In this document: positions 1 to 5,918 of the stretch, in pieces
How positions within the stretch are numbered: the first letter of the stretch is position 1
Layout: every line of letters starts with the position of its first letter
Assembly: GCA_900550185.1 (NCBI GenBank)
Contig: URRN01000088.1
Coordinates: 1 to 8,065, forward strand
Source of the DNA: an uncultured Collinsella sp.
GTDB taxonomy: Bacteria; Actinomycetota; Coriobacteriia; Coriobacteriales; Coriobacteriaceae
Length of the DNA: 8,065 nt
Direction: 5' to 3'
Notes under the pieces: generated by a model
The model's input: the letters and a program-made list of their open reading frames with translations, nothing else
What the model was told of the DNA's origin: nothing
Database searches by the model: none
Translations under genes and position numbers: made by a program

Positions 1-2
1 TG

Positions 3-641
3 AGCTGGGCCGCCGAGCAGCCGGACCGGTATCTCATCGAAGATGACTTTGATTGCGAGTTTCGCCTTGCCGGTAAGCCGATTCCCGCGCTCGCGTCGAT
101 TGATGCCGCCCAATCGGTCATCTACACCAACACGTTTTCAAAAAGTCTGTCGTCGGCCCTGCGTTTGGCGTATATGGTCCTGCCCGATGAGCTGATGGAA
201 CGGTTTAGGCGCAACCTTGGCTTTTACGCCTCGTCGGTGAGTTCTGTTGACCAGGTCGCTTTGGCTCGTTTACTGGAATCTGGCGATTACGAGCGACATG
301 TGAACCGCGTACGCGTTCGTGCTCGCGAGGCGCGTGATGGCCTGGCGACGCTTGTACGGAAGGCATTTCCGGCGGGGGAGGTTTCGATCGAGCACGCAGA
401 CGCTGGCCTTTACTGCGTCGTGGTTGCGCAGCGTGTTACGGGCGGAACCTCTTTTACACGCGCCCTCACGCGCTCGAGCACCCCTTACATCGATATCAAT
501 GACTGTCTATGGTGCGCCGATGGCGCATATGTCCCTGCAAACCCGACTCAAATCCTTGTCCAGTACGACGATTTGAGTCCAAAAGAGCTAAAAACCCTGG
601 AATCGCAGCTAATGGATGCGCCCTCTAACCTAAGTGAGTAG
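3..641 (+). CDS. MocR-type PLP-dependent transcriptional regulator, C-terminal part (5' end outside window)
   Basis: The reading frame is open from the window edge, so this is the last 212 residues of a longer protein; the ATG at 165 is internal. The stretch reads like the fold-type I aminotransferase domain of MocR/PdxR-family regulators. It has YLIEDDFDCEF at about residues 10-20 of the visible part, where an Asp usually contacts the PLP ring, then PIPAL, then TNTFSKSLSSALRLAYMVLP. Lys 47 of the visible part (codon 141-143), in TFSKSL, is the expected Schiff-base lysine. Family members carry an N-terminal GntR winged helix, which would lie upstream, and regulate vitamin B6, GABA or amino acid genes; the target here is unknown. 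The last codons (Ser-Glu-stop) come from the terminal repeat of the 119-bp element starting at 632, so the original C-terminus may have been replaced. A plain aminotransferase is less likely given the EDDFD...FSKSL wording. Confidence 0.85.
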   Translation, partial: SWAAEQPDRYLIEDDFDCEFRLAGKPIPALASIDAAQSVIYTNTFSKSLSSALRLAYMVLPDELMERFRRNLGFYASSVSSVDQVALARLLESGDYERHVNRVRVRAREARDGLATLVRKAFPAGEVSIEHADAGLYCVVVAQRVTGGTSFTRALTRSSTPYIDINDCLWCADGAYVPANPTQILVQYDDLSPKELKTLESQLMDAPSNLSE

Positions 642-750
642 ACTTTTGGCGCTTTGGCGAGCAGGCCGTTTTGAAGCAATCCATCTACCTGCGATTTTGT
701 AAAGCAGTATGGGCGGTCCGCTCGGCGGGTCCTAAATAGTCTACTCACTT
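632..750 (+). repeat. 119-bp palindromic-ended element, copy A
   Basis: The element begins AAGTGAGTAGACT (632-644) and ends AGTCTACTCACTT (738-750), a perfect 13-bp terminal inverted repeat. It aligns without gaps to copy B at 2051-2169 (119 bp each, about 80 percent identical by hand count, with the ends and the block AGGCCGTTTTGAA best conserved). Both copies have the same orientation. Positions 631-641 (TAAGTGAGTAG) contain TAA, TGA and TAG in three different frames, and the MocR gene ends on that TAG. The size and terminal repeats suggest a non-autonomous mobile element (MITE-like) or a REP/ERIC-like structured repeat. No transposase is encoded in it. Confidence 0.85.
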
Positions 751-782
751 GCTGTGCAAGGCTTCCGCATGAGCGAAAAATG

Positions 783-850
783 AGTTTTCAACAGCGCTCC
801 GTCCAGCTTTTGGCAAGCTTTTGGCCAGTTGGGGAGGGCTGTTGAAAACT
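783..850. repeat. 68-bp palindromic element with 13-bp perfect arms
   Basis: AGTTTTCAACAGC (783-795) and GCTGTTGAAAACT (838-850) are exact reverse complements separated by 42 bases. The loop holds a tandem direct repeat, AGCTTTTGGC at 805-814 and again at 816-825. The element follows copy A of the 119-bp repeat by 32 bases and precedes the nuclease-like gene by 76. There is no T-run after the right arm, so it is not a standard terminator. The 642-926 interval is mostly copy A plus this element; I see no gene in the remainder. Confidence 0.6.
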
Positions 851-926
851 AAGTAGTCCGTTCGGCGCCCTTTTCGGCGCGTTCGCGCCAATGCGTGAGC
901 GCCCGGGTTGAAATTCGTGTTTTCCT

Positions 927-2060
927 GTGCCTATGAAGGATCTACTTTGTGACATATCGGCTTTTAAGTACTGGCGCTTGCCCCCTCAGGCCCGCGCTCT
1001 GTGTCCGCCGCTCCCGCGACCGGAAGAAGACCGGCGGCGATGCGAGCTCGCCCGTAACCCGACGGCTACGGTTGTGCTCGGCTTTCCGCTGTATACATTG
1101 GTTCGGACGAGAGGCAAGCGGACTTGCCCTGTCAGCATTAGGCAGCGGCTGTTCCTAGGCGAGTTTCCCAGGGAATCCGTGCTGGAAACGGAACATGGGT
1201 TTTTGGTTACGTCTCCTCTGCTGACGGCATTCATCATGTCGCGGCACCTGACGGATCTCCAGCTTCTTTTGGTATTGGCGGAGATGTGTGGCTTGTTTGC
1301 GGTGTGCGCTCTGCCGGCGGCACTTGAGGCGGAGCTTTCGCGTGCAATTGATTCGGGCGCGATTTCGACAACGTTCGGTTGGGTGCGCTGCCCGTCCGAG
1401 GACGGCACCGCTTCAAATTTATGGCGTCGAGACGCTTTGGTTTTAGGCAGAGACCTTGACCGTTTTTGTTCAGATGTTTACGGGATGCGTTACGGCAATA
1501 GATTTATGGCGGTATCGCAACTCGTTCCATTGGGTGCCGCGTCGCCCTTTGAGGTCGAGGCGTATTTGTTGCTTGGACTGCCGCGAGCCCTGGGAGGCGA
1601 AGGGTTTTGCGGCATAGAGCTCAATGTCGAAGTGACGTTAAGCACAAGTGCTCGAGCGATTGTGGGAAAGTCCCGTGTATATATCGACCTACTTCTTTCT
1701 TCACCGGACGGTAGGCGACAGGTGGCCATTGAATGTCAGGGAAAGGCCTCGCACGGACGCGCAGGGGATGGCTTGCGTGACGCTGACCGCATGACGGCCC
1801 TTCAGGCCATGGGCTACGATGTACTTCTCCTGACACACAGACAGATATCCGATGAGGGTAGATTCCGCGCGATCGTTAAGACCGTATGCAGGATGCTCGA
1901 TGCTGAATATCGCGATAAAAGCTCAGATGAGCAAAGGGCTGAGACATTACTTCGGTCTGAACTATTCGTTGACTGGACAAAATTGGGAGTAATTGACGGA
2001 AAGATGCCCGTTAGACACAAAACAGTTCGATCGTGGACGGCTGCGGTTCTAAGTGAGTAG
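927..2060 (+). CDS. AbiEi-like/DUF559-type protein with C-terminal PD-(D/E)xK-like nuclease domain
   Basis: This 377-residue protein starts at GTG 927; ATG 933, two codons on, is equally possible, and neither has a clear Shine-Dalgarno. The N-terminal part (CDISAFKYWRLPP, residues 8-20, and FLVTSPLLTAFIMS, 92-105) resembles uncharacterised coriobacterial proteins distantly like AbiEi antitoxins. The SPFEVEAYLLLGLPRALGGEGF block (206-227) is followed by a region with the order of a restriction-like nuclease: D254 in VYIDLLL, E269-x-Q271 in AIECQG, H276, D287-R288, then MGYDVLLLTHRQI (295-307). DUF559/Vsr-like folds look like this; the catalytic roles are inferred. A DNA-directed or defence-related role is plausible but unproven. 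The gene sits between two co-oriented 119-bp elements and its last codons (Leu-Ser-Glu-stop) run into copy B. It has no close operon partner. Confidence 0.75.
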   Translation: MPMKDLLCDISAFKYWRLPPQARALCPPLPRPEEDRRRCELARNPTATVVLGFPLYTLVRTRGKRTCPVSIRQRLFLGEFPRESVLETEHGFLVTSPLLTAFIMSRHLTDLQLLLVLAEMCGLFAVCALPAALEAELSRAIDSGAISTTFGWVRCPSEDGTASNLWRRDALVLGRDLDRFCSDVYGMRYGNRFMAVSQLVPLGAASPFEVEAYLLLGLPRALGGEGFCGIELNVEVTLSTSARAIVGKSRVYIDLLLSSPDGRRQVAIECQGKASHGRAGDGLRDADRMTALQAMGYDVLLLTHRQISDEGRFRAIVKTVCRMLDAEYRDKSSDEQRAETLLRSELFVDWTKLGVIDGKMPVRHKTVRSWTAAVLSE

Positions 2061-2169
2061 ACTTTTGGCTTGATGGCGACCAGGCCGTTTTGAAACAAGT
2101 CATTTCCCTGCGACTTTATAAAGCAATACGGATGGTCTGCTCGGCAAGTTTCGAAAAGTCTACTCACTT
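2051..2169 (+). repeat. 119-bp palindromic-ended element, copy B
   Basis: This second copy has better preserved ends: CTAAGTGAGTAGACTTTT (2049-2066) is the exact reverse complement of 2154-2171, giving 18-bp arms. It is co-oriented with copy A (632-750), identical in length, and differs by about 24 substitutions without any gap. The nuclease-like gene ends at TAG 2058-2060 inside its left arm. Because both arms are intact here, TAAGTGAGTAG is present at each end reading inward, so frames entering from either side stop at once. No T-run follows the right arm, so any terminator activity would be of a non-standard kind. Confidence 0.85.
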
Positions 2170-2236
2170 AGTTTTTGACGAGAGACCGATGCCGAAGATA
2201 GCTCTATTTCAGGGCGTTAACGAGTCCTCGAGACAC

Positions 2237-2267
2237 AAAAAGGCCCGAACCAATACGGTCCGGGCCT
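2237..2267 (-). terminator. Intrinsic terminator of the rubrerythrin gene
   Basis: Read on the minus strand, AGGCCCGGACC (2267-2257), a GTATT loop and GGTTCGGGCCT (2251-2241) form an 11-bp stem with one G-U wobble. A TTTTT run (2241-2237) follows directly. It lies 34 bases beyond the rubrerythrin stop. On the plus strand no T-run follows, so it should work mainly for the minus-strand gene. Confidence 0.9.
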
Positions 2268-2301
2268 CATCGAGCTAGAGGTTATGTCTCAAGCGGTTGG
2301 C

Positions 2302-2862
2302 TTAGCCAAAGTAGCGCTTGAGCAGGCCGGCGAAAGCCTTGCCGTGACGAGCCTCGTCGCGAGCCATCTCGTGCACGGTATCGTGGATGGCATCGAGGCC
2401 AGCGGCCTTGGCGCGCTTGGCAAGATCAGTCTTTCCGGCGGTGGCGCCGTTCTCGGCCTCAACGCGCATCTCGAGGTTCTTCTTGGTGGAGTCGGTCACG
2501 ACCTCGCCCAGGAGCTCGGCGAACTTGGCGGCGTGCTCGGCCTCCTCGTGAGCAGCCTTCTCCCAGTACAGGCCGATCTCGGGATAGCCCTCGCGATGAG
2601 CGACGCGAGCCATGGCCAGGTACATACCGACCTCGGAGCACTCGCCCTCAAAGTTGGCGCGCAGGTCGGCAACGATATCCTCGGAGACGCCCTCCATCTT
2701 GGCGACGCCCACGACGTGCTCGGCAGCCCACTCGAGCTGGCCCTCCTCCTGCTTCAGGAAACGAGAACCGGGAACGCCGCACTGGGGGCACTTGAAATCC
2801 TCGGGCAGCTGGTCGCCGTCGAACTCTTCCACATAACCGCAAACGGGGCAAACAAACTTCAT
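2302..2862 (-). CDS. Rubrerythrin with N-terminal rubredoxin domain (reverse rubrerythrin)
   Basis: This 186-residue protein starts at MKFVCPVCGYV. That ATG (2862-2860) was chosen because AAAGGA (2875-2870) lies 7 bases before it and the rubredoxin domain begins there; an in-frame upstream extension to 2955 lacks family similarity. C5-x2-C8 and C25-x2-C28 form the rubredoxin-type iron site. A ferritin-like diiron four-helix domain follows, with GECSEVGMY, KAAHEEAEHAAKF, NLEMRVEAEN and HEMARDEARHG supplying the expected Glu/His ligands. Rubrerythrins reduce hydrogen peroxide to water with electrons from NAD(P)H via rubredoxin-type partners, in the cytoplasm of anaerobes. The domain order is the reverse of classical rubrerythrin, whose rubredoxin domain is C-terminal. 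The gene is monocistronic: own promoter near 2947-2974 and own terminator at 2237-2267. It is divergent from the alcohol dehydrogenase operon. Confidence 0.95.
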   Translation of the reverse strand: MKFVCPVCGYVEEFDGDQLPEDFKCPQCGVPGSRFLKQEEGQLEWAAEHVVGVAKMEGVSEDIVADLRANFEGECSEVGMYLAMARVAHREGYPEIGLYWEKAAHEEAEHAAKFAELLGEVVTDSTKKNLEMRVEAENGATAGKTDLAKRAKAAGLDAIHDTVHEMARDEARHGKAFAGLLKRYFG

Positions 2863-2946
2863 GATTCGATCCTTTCGATCGATGGCGATGGGGCGCTTGT
2901 CCGGTCCCGTAAGGGCCCTCTCCGGACGTGCGTCTTGACGGGTTCT

Positions 2947-2974
2947 ATTATCCATAAATGCGACCGAATGTGAA
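2947..2974 (-). promoter_or_regulatory. Probable promoter of the rubrerythrin gene
   Basis: On the minus strand, TTCACA (2974-2969) and GATAAT (2952-2947) match the sigma-70 -35 and -10 boxes at five of six bases each, with a 16-base spacer. The leader to the ATG at 2862 would be about 75-80 bases. Just upstream, 2980-2996 (TTAGGAAT-G-ATTTTTAA on the plus strand) is an AT-rich imperfect inverted repeat. It recalls PerR-type peroxide-response boxes (TTATAAT-N-ATTATAA) but is one base longer per arm, so that reading is speculative. Confidence 0.5.
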
Positions 2975-3021
2975 GCCTATTAGGAATGATTTTTAATAAA
3001 ACAATTTTGGGCATGTGTAGA

Positions 3022-3101
3022 TGTTGATTGATTAACGATTGCTAGACCTCGTGCGACCTCCGATGAGTACAATCGGTCGAGCAAATGTTGACCTATCAAC
3101 A
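3022..3101 (+). promoter_or_regulatory. Pair of TGTTGA-N4-TYAAC sites upstream of the dehydrogenase operon, candidate operator
   Basis: TGTTGA-CCTA-TCAACA (3086-3101) is a perfect 6-4-6 inverted repeat ending five bases before the AAGGAG ribosome binding site. A related site, TGTTGA-TTGA-TTAACG (3022-3037), lies 64 bases upstream. A weak promoter could sit between them (TACAAT, 3068-3073, as -10, with a poor -35 TAGACC 19 bases before). Two similar dyads around a start region fit a repressor binding site, but no regulator gene is adjacent and the sites are short. Confidence 0.35.
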
Positions 3102-3119
3102 AATGAAGGAGTTTCCTTT

Positions 3120-4340
3120 ATGCATCTAGCCCGTCGTGCCTGGTGCCGAACATATCAGACGGTTTTTCGCATCGCATTGCCGATCCTGCCCTATACCGAG
3201 CCGCGCATTTTGGAGCATGCCGAGGATGTGCCCACAGTGCTTCAAAAGCGTTCGATCCAGAAGGTCCTTATCGAGACAGACCCTGGTATTGCACGTTTGG
3301 GGCTCACGGCATCACTCGAGCGTGCGCTTACGGCTCAGGGGATTGGCGTTACGGTCTATGCCGAAACGCGTGCGAACCCCACGGTCTCGAATGTGGAGGA
3401 GGCAGCGTCCCTGTATCGAGAGAGCGCCTGCCAGGCCATTATCGGTTTTGGCGGAGGATCGGCCATGGACTGCGCCAAGGGCGTGGGCGCACGCGTTGCG
3501 CAGCCAAGCAAGCCCATCAACAAGATGCGCGGCCTGCTGCGGATTCATCGTCGCCTGCCGCTGCTTATCGCCGTTCCCACTACGGCAGGCACGGGAAGCG
3601 AGGTCACGCTCGCGGCGGTTATCACCGATGACGAGACGCACTACAAGTACCCCATTAACGACTTTGTGCTTATCCCGCGCTTTGCGGTGCACGACCCCGA
3701 GTTTACGCGCGGTCTGCCCGCCTCCATTACGGGGCAGACGGGTATGGACGCCCTGACGCATGCCGTCGAGGCCTTTATCGGGCGAAGCACCACGCCCTAT
3801 ACGCGTAAGATGGCGCGACAGGCGGTGCAACTCATCCACGACAATTTGCTCGAGGCCTATGAGCATGGCGACGACATGCGTGCGCGCCGCAATATGCTTT
3901 CGGCGGCGTATAAGGCGGGCGTTGCGTTTACTCGCTCCTATGTCGGATATGCGCATGCCATCGCGCACAGTCTGGGCGGCCGATACGGGATTCCGCACGG
4001 CTTGGCCAACGCTATCATCCTGCCGCATATGCTTCGCGCCTATGGTGACGCCGCCGCCCCCAAGCTTGCCGATCTGGCTCGCATGGCGGGCATTGCGCCG
4101 GCTACCGCGCAGGACAGTCTTGCGGCCGAGGCCTTTATCGGTTGGGTCGACCGCATGAACGAGGCCCTGGGAATCCCCAAATATGTCTCGGGTATTCGCC
4201 GCTCCGATATTCCGCAAATGGCGGCCCATGACGATGCCGAGGCCAATCCGCTATACCCCGTTCCACTTTTGATGGACCGCTCGGAGCTCGAGCATATGTA
4301 CGAGGTCGTCGCGGGTGGTATGTTTGAGGACGAGAACTAG
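3120..4340 (+). CDS. Iron-containing alcohol dehydrogenase (group III)
   Basis: This 406-residue protein is close to the usual family length. The start at ATG 3120 is supported by AAGGAG (3106-3111) 8 bases upstream; an in-frame ATG-like start at 3039 adds unrelated residues. It has a Rossmann-like N-terminal domain with GFGGGSAMDCAKG (109-121) and PTTAGTGSEVT (153-163) for NAD(P) binding. The C-terminal helical domain carries the metal ligands expected by analogy with lactaldehyde reductase FucO: D210 and H214 in GMDALTHAVEA, H279 in YAHAIAH, and H293 in IPHGLAN, with H283 as the conserved extra histidine. The enzyme interconverts an alcohol and an aldehyde with NAD(P)H. The substrate cannot be read from sequence. 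Its stop codon overlaps the ribosome binding site of the aldehyde dehydrogenase, so the two are co-translated, pointing to an alcohol-aldehyde-acid route or aldehyde detoxification. Confidence 0.95.
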   Translation: MHLARRAWCRTYQTVFRIALPILPYTEPRILEHAEDVPTVLQKRSIQKVLIETDPGIARLGLTASLERALTAQGIGVTVYAETRANPTVSNVEEAASLYRESACQAIIGFGGGSAMDCAKGVGARVAQPSKPINKMRGLLRIHRRLPLLIAVPTTAGTGSEVTLAAVITDDETHYKYPINDFVLIPRFAVHDPEFTRGLPASITGQTGMDALTHAVEAFIGRSTTPYTRKMARQAVQLIHDNLLEAYEHGDDMRARRNMLSAAYKAGVAFTRSYVGYAHAIAHSLGGRYGIPHGLANAIILPHMLRAYGDAAAPKLADLARMAGIAPATAQDSLAAEAFIGWVDRMNEALGIPKYVSGIRRSDIPQMAAHDDAEANPLYPVPLLMDRSELEHMYEVVAGGMFEDEN

Positions 4341-4349
4341 GAGGGTGCC

Positions 4350-5729
4350 ATGAACACCGAGGAAATTGCGCGCATCGTCGGCGATCAGCGCGCCTACTTT
4401 AAGACGCACGCCACGTTTGATGTCGATGCTCGACGTCGCGCGCTCGTGAGTTTACGCGATGCGGTGCGGGCCCACGAGGCCGATATCGCTCATGCGCTCA
4501 AGACCGATTTGGGAAAGTCGCATGACGAGGCCTATATGTGCGAGATTGGCACATCGCTTTCCGAGATTCGACATCAGATTGCGCATGTGGCCCGATGGAG
4601 TCGTCCGCGCCTGCGTCCGTGCGACCTCGCTAACGCCGTGAGCGTGTGCAAAACGCAAACCGTGCCCTATGGCGTCACGCTCATCATGGCGCCCTGGAAC
4701 TATCCGTTTTTGCTGACGCTCGAGCCGCTCGCTGGCGCCCTTGCCGCGGGCAATACCGTGGTCATCAAGCCGAGCGCCTATGCTCCGGCATCGAGCGCGG
4801 TGCTCAGGCAAATCTGTGAAGAGGCATTTGATCCGCGCCTGGTGACGGTTGTCGAGGGCGGGCGCGCCGAGAACGAAGCGCTGCTCGATGAGCACTGGGA
4901 CAAGATCTTCTTTACCGGTAGCGTTCCGGTTGGCAAGCTCGTCATGGAGCGCGCAAGTAAAAACCTTACGCCCGTGACGCTTGAGCTGGGCGGAAAGAGT
5001 CCCTGCATCGTGGATGCGACGGCAAACTTGAAGGTCGCGGCACGGCGCATCGCCTTTGGTAAATGGCTCAACGTGGGGCAGACCTGCGTGGCGCCCGACT
5101 ACCTGCTGGTCGATACGCGCGTGCACGACGAGCTGCTGGGCCTCATCAAGGAGGAGGTCCGTCGCATGTTTGGCGAACATCCACTCGACAATGAGGATTA
5201 CGGACATATCGTCAACGCCAAGCATTTTGCGCGCGTGCGCGGGCTGATCGATCCCGATAAGGTCGTGCTTGGAGGTGCCGCGCGCGAGGCTTCGCTCAAG
5301 ATTGAGCCGACAATTTTGGACGGCGTGGCCCCCGCTGACGCCGTGATGCAGGAGGAGATCTTCGGTCCCATCTTGCCGGTGCTGACGTTTGAGAGCCTAG
5401 ACGAGGCCGAAGCGTTTATTACGGATCGTCCGACGCCGCTGGCCCTGTATATCTTTAGCCAGGATCGTGCGGTTCAGCAACGCTTTGTGCGCTACGTGCC
5501 CTTTGGCGGCGGCTGCGTCAACGACACCATCATGCACTTGGCTACGAGCCATATGGGCTTTGGCGGCATGGGCGCGAGCGGTATGGGGCAGTACCATGGC
5601 CGCGAGAGCTTCGATACGTTTAGCCACAAGAAGAGCATCGTGAACAAGGCAACCTGGCTGGACGTGCCGTTTCGGTATGCGCCCTACGCAAGCTGGAAGC
5701 ACAAATTCGTGCGCATGTTTGTGCATTAG
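4350..5729 (+). CDS. Aldehyde dehydrogenase, class 3-like (NAD(P)-dependent)
   Basis: This 459-residue protein has the length typical of ALDH3-type enzymes, shorter than the roughly 500 of most ALDHs. ATG 4350 is preceded by AGGAGG (4339-4344), which overlaps the upstream stop codon; the intergenic gap is 9 bases. Visible motifs are APWNYPF with N117, the cofactor-binding K140 in VIKPSAYAP, FTGS (188-191), the general base E212 in LELGGKSP, and the catalytic C246 in NVGQTCVAPDY. EEIFGPILPV and FGGMGASGMGQYHG with FDTFSHKKS complete the family signature. It should oxidise an aldehyde to a carboxylate, probably the aldehyde made by the neighbouring alcohol dehydrogenase. Related class 3 enzymes prefer medium- or long-chain or aromatic aldehydes, but the substrate here is not determinable. 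A terminator follows within 10 bases. Confidence 0.95.
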   Translation: MNTEEIARIVGDQRAYFKTHATFDVDARRRALVSLRDAVRAHEADIAHALKTDLGKSHDEAYMCEIGTSLSEIRHQIAHVARWSRPRLRPCDLANAVSVCKTQTVPYGVTLIMAPWNYPFLLTLEPLAGALAAGNTVVIKPSAYAPASSAVLRQICEEAFDPRLVTVVEGGRAENEALLDEHWDKIFFTGSVPVGKLVMERASKNLTPVTLELGGKSPCIVDATANLKVAARRIAFGKWLNVGQTCVAPDYLLVDTRVHDELLGLIKEEVRRMFGEHPLDNEDYGHIVNAKHFARVRGLIDPDKVVLGGAAREASLKIEPTILDGVAPADAVMQEEIFGPILPVLTFESLDEAEAFITDRPTPLALYIFSQDRAVQQRFVRYVPFGGGCVNDTIMHLATSHMGFGGMGASGMGQYHGRESFDTFSHKKSIVNKATWLDVPFRYAPYASWKHKFVRMFVH

Positions 5730-5737
5730 AAAAGGGC

Positions 5738-5777
5738 GCAGGTAATACGAACAAGTGTTCCTATTACCTGCATTTTG
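5738..5777 (+). terminator. Hairpin terminator of the dehydrogenase operon
   Basis: GCAGGTAATA (5738-5747) pairs perfectly with TATTACCTGC (5762-5771). Inside, after a C-C mismatch, GAACA (5749-5753) can pair with TGTTC (5756-5760). ATTTTG follows the right arm. The hairpin begins 8 bases after the aldehyde dehydrogenase stop. On the minus strand a TTTT run also lies a few bases past the stem, so weak bidirectional action is possible. Confidence 0.8.
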
Positions 5778-5807
5778 CGTTAGACTACTGTTATGGAGCA
5801 CGGATGG

Positions 5808-5834
5808 GCCAACTCCCTTTAGAAGGGATTTGGT
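5808..5834 (+). promoter_or_regulatory. RNA hairpin sequestering the ribosome binding site of the 27-residue peptide
   Basis: TCCCTT (5814-5819) and AAGGGA (5823-5828) form a perfect 6-bp stem closed by a TAG loop. After a C-T mismatch, CCAA (5809-5812) pairs with TTGG (5830-5833), and G5808 can wobble with T5834. The AAGGGA arm is the Shine-Dalgarno of the ORF starting at 5835, and the stem ends one base before its AUG. Hidden ribosome binding sites of this kind are typical of type I toxin mRNAs; the regulatory effect is inferred. Confidence 0.6.
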
Positions 5835-5918
5835 ATGAACGTAAGCGATGTTATTTCGTTATTGGCGTTGTTGATTGCGGCTATCGAACTCGGTCTGTTT
5901 ATCGGCCGAATGAAATAG
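5835..5918 (+). CDS. 27-residue membrane peptide, possible holin-like/type I toxin
   Basis: ATG 5835 opens a 27-codon frame: MNVSDVISLL, then a continuous hydrophobic stretch (ALLIAAIELGLFIG, residues 11-24), and a basic RMK end before TAG. It is essentially one transmembrane helix (about residues 6-24) with an acidic residue (E18) inside it and a positive C-terminus. AAGGGA (5823-5828) lies 6 bases upstream. Length, composition and the MxVSxxISLL opening resemble the short holin-like toxin peptides of Gram-positive type I toxin-antitoxin loci, though I cannot confirm family membership. It has its own leader after the upstream operon's terminator, and that leader folds over the ribosome binding site. 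The sequence after the stop (GCCG 5918-5921 with CGGC 5940-5943, and an inner CGC-GTAA-GCG) folds only weakly and has no T-run. I found no convincing antisense RNA promoter. Confidence 0.55.
   Translation: MNVSDVISLLALLIAAIELGLFIGRMK

Noticed and set aside
632..2169. Possible CRISPR array or att-site pair from the two repeats
   Set aside because: The two units are 119 bp, about 1.4 kb apart and about 80 percent identical, with a gene between them, so not a CRISPR; there is no integrase gene or tRNA to support attachment sites.
2090..2278. Plus-strand 62-codon frame through copy B and the rubrerythrin terminator
   Set aside because: It crosses a repeat and a terminator, lacks a ribosome binding site and shows no domain.
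2284..2973. Long plus-strand open frame of 229 codons opposite the rubrerythrin gene
   Set aside because: The minus-strand frame has clear rubrerythrin motifs, promoter, ribosome binding site and terminator; the plus-strand frame is a by-product of GC-rich codon use.
3312..4229. Minus-strand open frame of 305 codons opposite the alcohol dehydrogenase
   Set aside because: No family motifs, and it lies wholly antisense to a gene with all expected active-site residues.
4452..5225. Minus-strand open frame of 257 codons opposite the aldehyde dehydrogenase
   Set aside because: A shadow of a well-supported gene, with no recognisable domain.
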